A stretch of 64,000 nt of DNA, from NCBI GenBank assembly GCA_016282015.1, contig JAEEJS010000020.1, positions 1 to 64,000 on the forward strand, read 5' to 3'. This DNA comes from Bacteroidales bacterium. Lineage in GTDB: Bacteria; Bacteroidota; Bacteroidia; Bacteroidales; F082. Made by a program: the position numbers and the translations under genes. Positions within the stretch are counted from its first letter, which is position 1. Each line of letters begins with the position of its first letter. The notes beneath the pieces are model-generated. The model was not told the DNA's origin and did not search any database. It saw only the letters and a list, made by a program, of their open reading frames with translations. Shown piece after piece: positions 43,509 to 52,549 of the stretch.

Positions 43509-45722
43509 TCAAATTGTGATTTTTTCTTTCAGACGGATGTCATCTGACGAGGCTCCAACCATGATTGTGAACTCTCCGGGTTCGAGATTTTTCGTTGGGA
43601 TGGTAAACGTAATATGTTTAGTTTCATTGGTTAAGATAAAAACACGTTTGAAACCTTTGAGCAGCTTCTCGGCCGGTGTGATGGTAGCGTATTCGTCGCG
43701 AAGATACAGCTGTACGACCTCGTCGCCGTGGTAATCGCCAATGTTTCTGACATCGACGGAGATTTCTATTATATCACTTAATTTATTGATAATCAGATTG
43801 CTATATTCGAATTCAGTATAGCTCAGGCCATGACCGAAGCAGAATAGAGGCGTGCTCTCACATTCTACATAGTCGTGCGGTTTCGGTTGCGAATAATAAA
43901 CAGGAATCTGACCGGTATTTCTTGGCTGCGATATCGGCAAACGTCCGGCAGGGTTGTAGTCTCCGAAGATTACGTCAGCGATGGCATTTCCGCCTTGCTC
44001 GCCAGGGTAGAAGGCGGTGAGCAAGGCATTGGCGACTTCGTTGGCAGTGTTCTTAAGCAACGGACGGCCTTCGATATAAACGATAATCAATGGCTTATGC
44101 AGCTTTGCTATCTCTTTGATGAGGTCTTCCTGCAAGCCTGATAGCTCGATGGATACGCGGTCGTAGCCCTCGCCGCAGTCCATGTCGGAGATATGGTCGT
44201 TGACGACGGCAGCTCCAGTGGATTCGTATGATGTCTTGAAGTCGCGTGCTGACGAGCCTCCAACCACCAGCACCGTCACGTCGGCGGCCTTGGCCGCTTT
44301 CACAGCCTCGCCGAAGTTGGCGTCTTGGCTGTCGCGAATGGAGCATCCCTTGACGTAAGTTACTTTTGTTGAGGGATTTACGTGGCTGCGAATGCCGTCA
44401 AACACTGTCACCACCTCGCCCGGACGCTGTGGAGCGGTGTAGTCGCCAAGCTGGTTGTAGATGTTGTCGGCATTCGGTCCGATGACGGCTATGGATCTGA
44501 TATCATTCTTCAAAGGTAATATGCCGTCGTTTTTCAACAAAACAACCGATTCGCGGGCGGTTTGTAACGCTAATGTGCGCCGCGTCGCCACATCGGCCTG
44601 ATCCGGAATTTCTATGTACGGATGGTCGAACAGCCCGGTCTCGTATTTAAACCTCAGGACGCGGCGCACGGCCTCGTCTACGGTTGTCATAGTCACCAGA
44701 CCGCATTTGACGGCTTCAGCAAGGTATTTGCCGTAGTTGGAGGCGCCGAGGTCAATGTCCACGCCGGCGTTGATGGCTTGTGCGGTGGCAATCAGCTGGT
44801 TTTCAGCGGTTCGATGTGTGCTGTGGAGCGCCCAGATGCTGCCTAGGTCGGAGAAAACCACACCCTTGAAACCCCATTTGTCACGAAGCACGTCCTGCAG
44901 CAGCCAGCTGTTGGCGGTGCAAGGAACTCCGTCTATGGCGTTGTACGATGTCATTATGCTTTTGGCGCCGGCTTTCACCAGCATCTCGTAGTTGACCAGA
45001 TAATCTGTTAGCAGCTGATGACGTCCCATTTGTGAGGCGGCGCCGTTATGCCCGCCTTCGGGGGCTCCGTAAGCCGCAAAATGTTTCACCGTAGCCGCCA
45101 GATCGGTCTGCAACCCTTTCATGACGGCGCCGCCCAACACTCCCGACAGATAAGGATCCTCGCCTAATCCTTCCTCCACACGCGACCAGCGCGGGTCACG
45201 GGCCAGGTCTATCACCGGACCGTACGCAAACTGAGCGCCTCGGCCTGCGGCCTCGGCGCCTATGGCATCGCCCACCTTATACAGCAAATCCTCATCCCAA
45301 GTGGCCGCCATACCCAAACCGGTAGGGTAGACGGTGGCGTCCACAGCCATAAGGCCGTGAGGACACTCCTCGGCAAAGTAGATCGGAATTTTCAGGCGGG
45401 AGTTTTCCATGGCATAACGCTGCATTTTGTTGAACAGCAAGGCCGATTCCACTGCGTCAGGCCCAGTCTCCACTGTCTTTTGCGACCAAGGGTCGGCACG
45501 CAACACAGCCCAGAAGCCGCCGCAAGGCAGGCTGTCCATCAAAGCCTGATACTGTTCGTCATCCAGGTTAAAGCCTATCGGACAACATAGCTGACCGACT
45601 TTCTCTGTCAAAGTCATCTGACTCAGCAAATTATCGATTTTTTTATCGATATCGTCTGTTTTGGGCGCCGAGCACGACACCGTCAAAAGCAGCGTTATTA
45701 TAGATAGGAATCTCATTTTCAT
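43509..45722 (-). CDS. Beta-glucosidase-like glycoside hydrolase, GH3, lipoprotein
   Basis: 737 residues from the ATG at 45722 (an ATG at 45716 is also possible; the frame from 45779 is too long). The lipobox 'LLLTVSCSAP' predicts an exported lipoprotein. Domains: GH3 N-terminal barrel with nucleophile Asp292 in 'KGVVFSDLGS', GH3 C-terminal alpha/beta domain (about 385-610), and an Fn3-like domain (about 655-737). 'KHFAAYGAPEGG' and 'RDPRWSRVEEGLGEDPYLSG' are standard substrate-site motifs. It removes beta-linked glucose or xylose from oligosaccharides. It is a single gene, not in an evident polysaccharide utilisation locus. Confidence 0.93.
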   Translation of the reverse strand: MKMRFLSIITLLLTVSCSAPKTDDIDKKIDNLLSQMTLTEKVGQLCCPIGFNLDDEQYQALMDSLPCGGFWAVLRADPWSQKTVETGPDAVESALLFNKMQRYAMENSRLKIPIYFAEECPHGLMAVDATVYPTGLGMAATWDEDLLYKVGDAIGAEAAGRGAQFAYGPVIDLARDPRWSRVEEGLGEDPYLSGVLGGAVMKGLQTDLAATVKHFAAYGAPEGGHNGAASQMGRHQLLTDYLVNYEMLVKAGAKSIMTSYNAIDGVPCTANSWLLQDVLRDKWGFKGVVFSDLGSIWALHSTHRTAENQLIATAQAINAGVDIDLGASNYGKYLAEAVKCGLVTMTTVDEAVRRVLRFKYETGLFDHPYIEIPDQADVATRRTLALQTARESVVLLKNDGILPLKNDIRSIAVIGPNADNIYNQLGDYTAPQRPGEVVTVFDGIRSHVNPSTKVTYVKGCSIRDSQDANFGEAVKAAKAADVTVLVVGGSSARDFKTSYESTGAAVVNDHISDMDCGEGYDRVSIELSGLQEDLIKEIAKLHKPLIIVYIEGRPLLKNTANEVANALLTAFYPGEQGGNAIADVIFGDYNPAGRLPISQPRNTGQIPVYYSQPKPHDYVECESTPLFCFGHGLSYTEFEYSNLIINKLSDIIEISVDVRNIGDYHGDEVVQLYLRDEYATITPAEKLLKGFKRVFILTNETKHITFTIPTKNLEPGEFTIMVGASSDDIRLKEKITI

Positions 45723-45726
45723 ACTA

Positions 45727-45734
45727 CAAAAGTA
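45727..45734 (-). promoter_or_regulatory. -7 promoter motif for the GH3 gene
   Basis: Minus-strand TACTTTTG lies 4 bases before the ATG at 45722 and 10 before that at 45716, so the leader is very short or absent. Confidence 0.4.
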
Positions 45735-45799
45735 CAAAGAAATCAGTTTGGGAATGTTATTTTTATGAAAATTTTGCACCTTATATATGAAAAAACCAT

Positions 45800-45807
45800 T
45801 ACCTTTG
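45800..45807 (+). promoter_or_regulatory. -7 promoter motif for the C25 peptidase gene
   Basis: TACCTTTG, 35 bases before the ATG at 45843, with a TTTG at 45773-45776 upstream. Confidence 0.5.
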
Positions 45808-45842
45808 CAGGTTCTTTAAGATTAATCGTTAATAATCATACA

Positions 45843-48800
45843 ATGAAAAAGTTAGTATTCTTTACGTTACTGTCGTTCATGAGCTTGATTACTTTCGCTC
45901 AGACAGTGGAAAAAACCTATCGTTTCGATAACCCTCAGATCACTGAGCTTCGCGGTTATCAGCAGATTTCATTTGAAGGCTGCATGCAGACAGCTTTGGC
46001 AGGCAACCCTTCATTACCTTATTACGCTATCAGCCTTATGCTGCCACAAGGCACAGAGGCCGAATCAATCGAGGTTGAGCTTGCCGATTTTCAGGAGATA
46101 GAGGGACAGTTTGAGCTTTTCCCGTATCAGCCTTCACGCGCAATGAGTGACAATACTCCGAGGGAACTGGTCAAAAATGAAGCTGTTTACGCTTCGAGAG
46201 GTGTTTATCCTACCGAGAACCACGGAGTTGTGACCACCCAGTACAAGAACGGTTACGGCTTTGCCTTCTCAGCTTTCACTCCAGTGCAGTACATCCCGGC
46301 TACAGGTCAGCTGATGTATGCCAAGACTGTCAATGTCAGAGTCAACACCAAGGCTTCGAGAACCGACAAGAGCGAGATGCTCTGGGGTACTCAGGAAATC
46401 AAGAACAGCGTGAAACGTCTTGCCCAGAACCCTGAGATGGCAGAAGCCTATGAGACCAGAGGCAGAGAAGTCACCAACTACGACATACTCATCATCACCG
46501 GTGCACAATATGTAGACGCATACAGCGAGTATTGCGAATACTACAACAGCATAGGACTGCGCAACCAGATTGTCACCACCGACATGATTTACAGCAGCAT
46601 GACAGGTGGCGACAACCAGGACAAGATTCGTAACTACATCATTCAGGAATACCAGACCAACGGTATCATTTTGGCTGTTTTGGGCGGCGATGTCGACATC
46701 ATCCCTTACCGTCCGTTCTACTGCTATGTGACATCTGGCGGAGGCGATCAGGAAAGCAACAACATCCCAGCCGACCTTTATTACAACGGTTTGGACGGCA
46801 CTTGGAACGATAACGGCAACAACCGTTATGGTGAGCCAGGCGAGGACGACCTGCTGCCTGAGATTGGCGTATGCCGTATGTCGTTCAACAATTCAACCGA
46901 CCTTCAAAACATGATTCACAAGACTCTGACATACCAGCAGACTCCTGTGCTTGGCGAGTTCCAGAAAGTGATTTTGGCCGGCGAGCATCTGTACGATAAC
47001 CCGACCTCAAACGGTTCCGACTATCTGGAACTGCTCATAGGTTATCATGAGGACAACGGCTATAATACTTTGGGCTATCCTGAAGATTACGACTTTACGA
47101 AACTCTATGAGGAAGAAGGTACTTGGAGCGCTAGCGCCCTGAAACAGGCAATCAATGAAGGTACAAGCTACGTGCATCACGACGGACACGCCAACTCGAG
47201 TTACGTAGCCGGCTGGTATGGAATTACCAACAGTGATTTCGCAGGTGCCAACGGTGTGGACCATAACTACACATTCTTCCATTCTCAGGGCTGCGACTGC
47301 GGAGCTTTCGATTCTGACTGTATCCTTGAGAAGATGGTGAAGATTCAGAATTTCGCCGTGGCCGTTATCGGCAACTCACGTTACGGCTGGTTTAACGAAG
47401 GTCAGACCGAAGGCCCTGGCGCTCACCTCGAAAGAGAGATGACCGACGCCCAGTGGAACGACCGCATCGGTTTGCTCAGCTGCGCTCATGCTGACGGCAA
47501 ATGCATGACAGCCCCATGGGTGACAGCTCCCGGTCAGTGGGAAGAAGGCGCCCTGCGTTGGAACTTCTACGATATGAACATACTCGGCGACGGTGCTGTC
47601 AACGTATGGCTCGACGAACCTTTCACAGCCACAGTTGACACCCCTGAACAAGTGGTGCTCGGTACTCAGTCAATAGAGGTGTCGGTGAGCGATCCTAACG
47701 GCAATCCTCTGAAGAATTATCGTTGCCTCATTATGGCAGAAGACGCCGCTTTGGCTATGGGCGTGACCGACGAAAACGGAGTGGCGGAAGTGGTATTTGA
47801 AGGTGGACTTCAGGTGGTGGGCAATTTGGTTTTGAAGGTGACAGGTGTCAACTCATATCCTCAGACCATAGAGATGATGGCAGTGCCAAGCAACACCCCT
47901 TATGTGGTTTACGAAAGCTATGAACTCAACGGCGGCAGCCAGATAGAGTTTGACAGCAATTACAGCTTCGACCTCGTGATTAAGAACGTGGGCAGTGTCA
48001 ACGCAAGCAACGTTACAGCAAGCCTGTCATGCGAAAGCGAATATATCACCGTCAACAGTCCTGAAGTGAGCGTGGGTGCAGTTTCAGGCAACCAGAGCAT
48101 TACTCTCAGTGACGCTTTCGCTTTCACAGTGAGCGACAATGTGCCAAACAACACCATGGCCCGTTTCAACCTGGTCTGTACAGATGGTACCGATATCTGG
48201 GAAAGCCATTTCAACGCCCGCATCTTTGCTCCAGATTTTGAACTCGTGAGCGCAGTGCTTGAGACAGCTACCGGATCTGCCCTCCAACCTGGCGACGGCG
48301 GCACAGTGCATTTCACTTTGGTGAACCAAGGCGGTGCTGCAGCTCCATCGGCTGTGTTTGCAGTTTACAATTCACATCCTGAGATTATAGCCGCTACAAC
48401 TGAGTGGCAGTTTACTCAGATTGAAGCTGGCGCCCAGTTCAATGCCGACCTCGACTTCGTGTTGAGCTCTTCAGCTCAGGAAGGATGCCTCTATGAGCTT
48501 CCTTATGCCGCATATTTCGGCAATTATATGATGGAAAATTCATACTATCTGCCGGTGGGAACCTCTATGGACGGCTTCGAGACTGGCGACTTCAGCGCTT
48601 TCGACTGGCATTTCTCAAGCCCGATTTACGCTTGGACAGTTGTCACTGAGAACCCATATGAAGGCAACTATTGCGCTAAATCGTCGGCCATTCAGGACAG
48701 TGAGACAACATCATTGTCAATCTCAATCACAGTGGGTACAGAGAGCAATGTAAGCTTCTATTATAAGGTGTCATCTGAAAGTAGCTACGACAAATTGCAT

Positions 48801-49226
48801 TTCTGTGTCGACGGTCAGGAAAAAGGCGCTTGGTCAGGCGAAATGTCATGGGCACAGGCTTCATACGCTCTCACACCGGGTGTGCATAGTCTGAAATGGG
48901 AATATACCAAAGACAGCTCAATGTCCAGCGGTTATGACTGCGCCTGGATCGACAACGTAGTGTTCCCTGCTTCTTCAGTGATAACAGAGGTAGTGGAGGT
49001 TGTGGAGAACAATGGTGTGAAGGTTTATCCTAACCCTGCCAACAATGTCATCAACATCCAGCTTGGCAATGCCAGCAGCGATGTCGAGATATACAACAGC
49101 CTCGGCCAGACAGTTCGCCGCATTGAGTCAGCAAGCGGTGACATCCAGGTCAAGATAGACGAACTCACCGAGGGCATCTACTTCATCAAGGCTAACGGAA
49201 CAGTGATAAAGGTCGTGAAGAGATAA
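45843..49226 (+). CDS. Gingipain-family cysteine peptidase (C25) with T9SS sorting domain
   Basis: 1127 residues from the ATG at 45843 (signal peptide MKKLVFFTLLSFMSLITFAQ); the frame from 45765 adds 26 residues across the promoter and is rejected. A propeptide-like N-terminal region (20-205) is followed by the C25 domain from 'YDILIITGAQYVDAYSEYCE'. The His is at about 449 in 'HHDGHANSSY' and the nucleophile is Cys484 or Cys486 in 'HSQGCDCGAFD'. Ig-like regions follow, then a jelly-roll at about 900-1035 ('DGFETGDFSAFDWHFSS'), and the T9SS CTD is 1059-1127. It is an extracellular protease; its Arg or Lys specificity cannot be assigned. Confidence 0.9.
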   Translation: MKKLVFFTLLSFMSLITFAQTVEKTYRFDNPQITELRGYQQISFEGCMQTALAGNPSLPYYAISLMLPQGTEAESIEVELADFQEIEGQFELFPYQPSRAMSDNTPRELVKNEAVYASRGVYPTENHGVVTTQYKNGYGFAFSAFTPVQYIPATGQLMYAKTVNVRVNTKASRTDKSEMLWGTQEIKNSVKRLAQNPEMAEAYETRGREVTNYDILIITGAQYVDAYSEYCEYYNSIGLRNQIVTTDMIYSSMTGGDNQDKIRNYIIQEYQTNGIILAVLGGDVDIIPYRPFYCYVTSGGGDQESNNIPADLYYNGLDGTWNDNGNNRYGEPGEDDLLPEIGVCRMSFNNSTDLQNMIHKTLTYQQTPVLGEFQKVILAGEHLYDNPTSNGSDYLELLIGYHEDNGYNTLGYPEDYDFTKLYEEEGTWSASALKQAINEGTSYVHHDGHANSSYVAGWYGITNSDFAGANGVDHNYTFFHSQGCDCGAFDSDCILEKMVKIQNFAVAVIGNSRYGWFNEGQTEGPGAHLEREMTDAQWNDRIGLLSCAHADGKCMTAPWVTAPGQWEEGALRWNFYDMNILGDGAVNVWLDEPFTATVDTPEQVVLGTQSIEVSVSDPNGNPLKNYRCLIMAEDAALAMGVTDENGVAEVVFEGGLQVVGNLVLKVTGVNSYPQTIEMMAVPSNTPYVVYESYELNGGSQIEFDSNYSFDLVIKNVGSVNASNVTASLSCESEYITVNSPEVSVGAVSGNQSITLSDAFAFTVSDNVPNNTMARFNLVCTDGTDIWESHFNARIFAPDFELVSAVLETATGSALQPGDGGTVHFTLVNQGGAAAPSAVFAVYNSHPEIIAATTEWQFTQIEAGAQFNADLDFVLSSSAQEGCLYELPYAAYFGNYMMENSYYLPVGTSMDGFETGDFSAFDWHFSSPIYAWTVVTENPYEGNYCAKSSAIQDSETTSLSISITVGTESNVSFYYKVSSESSYDKLHFCVDGQEKGAWSGEMSWAQASYALTPGVHSLKWEYTKDSSMSSGYDCAWIDNVVFPASSVITEVVEVVENNGVKVYPNPANNVINIQLGNASSDVEIYNSLGQTVRRIESASGDIQVKIDELTEGIYFIKANGTVIKVVKR

Positions 49227-49247
49227 TCTTCCGACCATACAAAAACA

Positions 49248-49284
49248 AATCAGGGGCGCACATCCGTGCGCCCCTGATTGTTTT
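49248..49284 (+). terminator. Strong hairpin terminator after the C25 peptidase gene
   Basis: A perfect 14-base stem, AATCAGGGGCGCAC (49248-49261) with GTGCGCCCCTGATT (49266-49279), an ATCC loop and a GTTTT tail. It sits between convergent genes. Confidence 0.85.
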
Positions 49285-49299
49285 ATCTGTGAAACTAAA

Positions 49300-50118
49300 T
49301 TACTTGTTTCTGTTAGGGAAACGATAACCGATTCTGATTAAGAACTCAGATGCCGACATAGCATTATTGCCTGTGTAGTTGTGACGTGAATATTCAATTC
49401 CGCCGTGCTTGTCGATATAAGTCCATTCAACTGCTTTGCTGCCGAGAGAAACGAATTCGATACCCACGCTCATGCGGTTCCAGAACAAAGCACCTGCTCC
49501 AATCTTAAAGGCAAATGTTGTTGCTGACTTGAACTCCTGTGTCTGGATTCTTTCGATGAAACGGTTGCCCTCATCGTCGATGACCGGGATTTCGTAGTCA
49601 ATCTTAAGCTCTGAATTTGAAACGAGACGGAAGTTCGGACCCAAAGCGACTTCTCCCCAAATTCCGTATGTGTCATTGAAGCTGTAGGTGTAGTTTGCAC
49701 CGATCATAATCGGAATGTTGAAATAGTAAGGTTTTGTAATGTTAGCCTCTCTGATTCCAATTTCATGCTGAAGCCATGTTGTATAATCGTTCAAACATGT
49801 GTACATGTCGGAATTCAATCCGTTGAAGAAGAGGTCAATGCCTAACATAACGCCGAGTCCTTTGACTGGGAGCATGTATGTGGCGTCAAATCCGAGGTTG
49901 ACACCCATTCCGGCATAACCGTCTTTACCATTGACGTTGTTCAATGACCAGTGTGTAAGGTCACCATAAGGGTAGTCTGCTGTTTTGCTGATGGTTCCGC
50001 TACCGAAATCGCCCATCGGAATAGCATCACCCAAACGAACTTCAAATCTGAACTGTGAGAATGCAAAAGTGCTTGTAAACACTAACAATGCGACTAATGT
50101 AAATTTTTTGAAACTCAT
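49300..50118 (-). CDS. Outer-membrane beta-barrel protein
   Basis: 272 residues. The signal peptide (MSFKKFTLVALLVFTSTFAF) is followed by amphipathic strands: 'FRFEVRLGDAIPMGDFGSG', 'YAGMGVNLGFDATYMLPVKG', 'IMIGANYTYSFNDTYGIWGE', 'KIGAGALFWNRMSVGIEFVS', ending 'FLIRIGYRFP', the usual C-terminal barrel strand. It is like the small OmpA/PorT-type barrels of Bacteroidetes. The role is unknown; no periplasmic OmpA domain is present. Confidence 0.8.
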   Translation of the reverse strand: MSFKKFTLVALLVFTSTFAFSQFRFEVRLGDAIPMGDFGSGTISKTADYPYGDLTHWSLNNVNGKDGYAGMGVNLGFDATYMLPVKGLGVMLGIDLFFNGLNSDMYTCLNDYTTWLQHEIGIREANITKPYYFNIPIMIGANYTYSFNDTYGIWGEVALGPNFRLVSNSELKIDYEIPVIDDEGNRFIERIQTQEFKSATTFAFKIGAGALFWNRMSVGIEFVSLGSKAVEWTYIDKHGGIEYSRHNYTGNNAMSASEFLIRIGYRFPNRNK

Positions 50119-50186
50119 GATAATTAAATGTTAGTTTTGCCTACTCTTTGATGAGATTTTCGGCATCTTCTCTATCTTTCCAACTG

Positions 50187-50194
50187 CAAAAATA
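50187..50194 (-). promoter_or_regulatory. -7 promoter motif for the outer-membrane protein gene
   Basis: Minus-strand TATTTTTG, about 68 bases before the ATG at 50118. Confidence 0.45.
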
Positions 50195-50223
50195 TATAAA
50201 AAATCGAAACTGCAAAAAAAATT

Positions 50224-50913
50224 TTATCCTTTAAAGCAAATCACCGACAACAAAATGTAGAACAGGAACACGAATGGCAGAGCCGCTAACTTCAATATAA
50301 TCACCGCAACTACCGCAAAAATCACTACAAAATAACGCAGTATATTTTCCTTGAATTTCAGGTTGTGAATTTTAAATGAAAAGAACGGAACTTCGCTAAT
50401 CATCAGCCAGCTGAACACAGCAACCATTGCGAATAGGAAGTAAGGGTTCATTATAAAACGGTAAAGCATGCTGTCCTGTCCGATGTTGAAAACCAAGAAA
50501 GGCAAAGATGCTATGAACAATCCGACTGCAGGTACCGGTAATCCTATGAATGACGAGGTTTGACGGGTGTCTATATTGAATTTGGCCAGACGTATAGCAG
50601 CGAATGCCGCCAGAATGAAGGCTGCCATGGACCACCATCCCAGTCCCAAGTGACTTAAAAACCAAGCTACTATGAAAGACGGAGCTACGCCGAACGAGAC
50701 CACGTCCGAAAGGGAGTCAAGCTCTGCCCCTATGGGCGATTTTGCGTCGAGCAGACGAGCTGCGAAGCCGTCCAGGAAATCGAATACGGCAGCCGCAAAT
50801 ATCATGGCTGAAGCCCAAAGTATATGTCCGTTGGCTGCGAAAAATATAGACACACATCCGCTTAGTAGATTACAGCATGTGATGGTGTTGGGAATGTGCT
50901 TGTAAATTTTCAT
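50224..50913 (-). CDS. pssA: CDP-diacylglycerol-serine O-phosphatidyltransferase
   Basis: 229 residues from the ATG at 50913; the longer frame from 50967 crosses the promoter. The CDP-alcohol phosphotransferase motif DG-x2-AR-x8-G-x3-D-x3-D is seen in 'DFLDGFAARLLDAKSPIGAE' followed by LDSLSD. 'HIPNTITCCNLLSGCVSIFF' is the expected N-terminus, and six to eight hydrophobic helices follow. It makes phosphatidylserine on the way to phosphatidylethanolamine. It could instead be a homologue using another head group, but the N-terminus favours serine. Confidence 0.92.
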   Translation of the reverse strand: MKIYKHIPNTITCCNLLSGCVSIFFAANGHILWASAMIFAAAVFDFLDGFAARLLDAKSPIGAELDSLSDVVSFGVAPSFIVAWFLSHLGLGWWSMAAFILAAFAAIRLAKFNIDTRQTSSFIGLPVPAVGLFIASLPFLVFNIGQDSMLYRFIMNPYFLFAMVAVFSWLMISEVPFFSFKIHNLKFKENILRYFVVIFAVVAVIILKLAALPFVFLFYILLSVICFKG

Positions 50914-50925
50914 AATATTTTTTTG

Positions 50926-50933
50926 CAAAAATA
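50926..50933 (-). promoter_or_regulatory. -7 promoter motif for pssA
   Basis: Minus-strand TATTTTTG, 12 bases before the ATG at 50913. Confidence 0.45.
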
Positions 50934-50976
50934 ATAAAAAATACTGACAAATGTTGAAGGTATTCAAATTAATTTG

Positions 50977-50984
50977 TATCTTTG
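50977..50984 (+). promoter_or_regulatory. -7 promoter motif for the TolC-HlyD-ABC efflux operon
   Basis: TATCTTTG, 23 bases before the ATG at 51008. Confidence 0.55.
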
Positions 50985-51007
50985 CGGTTTCAATCGTTTA
51001 AACTAAC

Positions 51008-52516
51008 ATGAAGAAACTAACATTAATTACTCTGATGCTACTGTCAGTCCTCCCTATGACTGCACAAGAAGCGACAGCTCCAAAAGTGCTTTCATTGCAG
51101 GATTGCCGTAACATGGCTCTTGAGAACAACAAGAATCTCAAGATAGCCGAAGAAAAAGTCAACATTGCTGATTACGACAAGAAAATTGCCGTTGCAAACT
51201 ACTTCCCCAAGATTGTTGCGCAAGGAACCTACATGTACAACAGCGAGAGCATTCAGCTGTTGAGTGACGACAAAATCAACACCCTTAACACTATCGGTTC
51301 CTCTATCCAGGGCGGTATTAACGGTCATATCGACGCCGTCATCGAGCAGTTGATGCAGTATCCGATTATCAGTGACATTATCAGCAGCCAGGGAGTGCAG
51401 AACTTCATCAACCAACTGCACCATATTGGCATTCTGGAGTCAATAGACGCTATCGGACACCAGATTACCAAGGAGTTTATGCTTGACACACACAACATCT
51501 ACGCCGGAATGATTTCGGTGCAGGAGCCTGTGTATGCCGGCGGTAAAATCCGTGCTTATAACAAAATGGCCCGCTACGGTCAGGAGTTGGCACAGTCACA
51601 ACTCGACACTGAGCAGCAGGAAATTATCGTCACAACAGACAAGGCCTACTGGCAGATTGTCTCGTTGGCCAACAAGCTGAAACTCACCCAGAACTATGTG
51701 GACTTGCTTCAGACCATGTCGAACAATGTCGACAAGCTGGCCGAAGAGGGTATGGCAACCGCTGCCGACCGTCTGGCCATCAAGGTGAAGCTCAACGACG
51801 CCGAGCTCACCCTGATCAGAGTTCAAAACGGTCTGGTGTTGTCGAAGATGCTCCTCTGCCAGAGCTGCGGACTGCCTCTCGACAGTGAAATCTCGCTTGA
51901 AGACGAGAACCTGGACGATGTGATTATTCCGGTTTATACCAATGAGTACACCGAAGAAGACATAATCAATCACCGTCCGGAACTGCATAGCCTTGAAGTT
52001 GCCACCAAGATTTATGACAAGAAGGTCAACGTCGCACGTGCCGACTTCCTCCCAATGGTGGCTGTGACAGGCAATTACATTGTTACCAACCCTTCATTGG
52101 TTAACGGATTCGAGAACGAATTCCACGGATTCTTCAACATCGGCGTGGTGGCCAAGGTGCCGCTTTTCCACTTCGGCGAAGGTTACTACAAGATCCGCAA
52201 GGCCAAATCGGAAGCCTTGGTCATGAAGCTTCAGTTTGAAGACACCAAGGAACTGATTATGCTTCAGGTTAGCCAGTATGAGAAACAGATCAAAGAAGCC
52301 GAGTCACGTCTGCAGCTGACTACCGACAAGATGTCAGATGCAGAGGAGAATCTCCGCATGGCTACCTTGGGCTTCAACGAGGGTATGGTGCCTTCGGCAA
52401 CTCTCGACATGGCTCAGACATCGTGGATGCAAGCACATTCAGAGTATATCGATGCTAAAATCGATGTCATCATGGCCAACATTTACCTGAAAAAAGCAGT
52501 TGGTAACTTAGAATAA
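51008..52516 (+). CDS. TolC-family outer-membrane efflux protein
   Basis: 502 residues. The signal peptide (ITLMLLSVLPMTAQ) is followed by the duplicated TolC pattern: 'LSLQDCRNMALENNKNLKIA', 'VNIADYDKKIAVANYFPKIV', then 'HRPELHSLEVATKIYDKKVN' and 'ADFLPMVAVTGNY', with the late coiled coil 'MSDAEENLRMATLGFNEGMV'. An unusual Ile/Gln-rich insert (about 85-155) occurs in the first half. It forms the exit duct for the HlyD and ABC-2 proteins encoded next. Confidence 0.92.
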   Translation: MKKLTLITLMLLSVLPMTAQEATAPKVLSLQDCRNMALENNKNLKIAEEKVNIADYDKKIAVANYFPKIVAQGTYMYNSESIQLLSDDKINTLNTIGSSIQGGINGHIDAVIEQLMQYPIISDIISSQGVQNFINQLHHIGILESIDAIGHQITKEFMLDTHNIYAGMISVQEPVYAGGKIRAYNKMARYGQELAQSQLDTEQQEIIVTTDKAYWQIVSLANKLKLTQNYVDLLQTMSNNVDKLAEEGMATAADRLAIKVKLNDAELTLIRVQNGLVLSKMLLCQSCGLPLDSEISLEDENLDDVIIPVYTNEYTEEDIINHRPELHSLEVATKIYDKKVNVARADFLPMVAVTGNYIVTNPSLVNGFENEFHGFFNIGVVAKVPLFHFGEGYYKIRKAKSEALVMKLQFEDTKELIMLQVSQYEKQIKEAESRLQLTTDKMSDAEENLRMATLGFNEGMVPSATLDMAQTSWMQAHSEYIDAKIDVIMANIYLKKAVGNLE

Positions 52517-52549
52517 ATTCATTTAAGATTTCACAAAGTTTACAATATC

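Noticed and set aside
39191-45722. Polysaccharide utilisation locus around the GH3 gene
   Set aside because: No SusC/SusD pair, regulator or further glycosidases are present; neighbours are a transporter, upp and surface-glycan enzymes.
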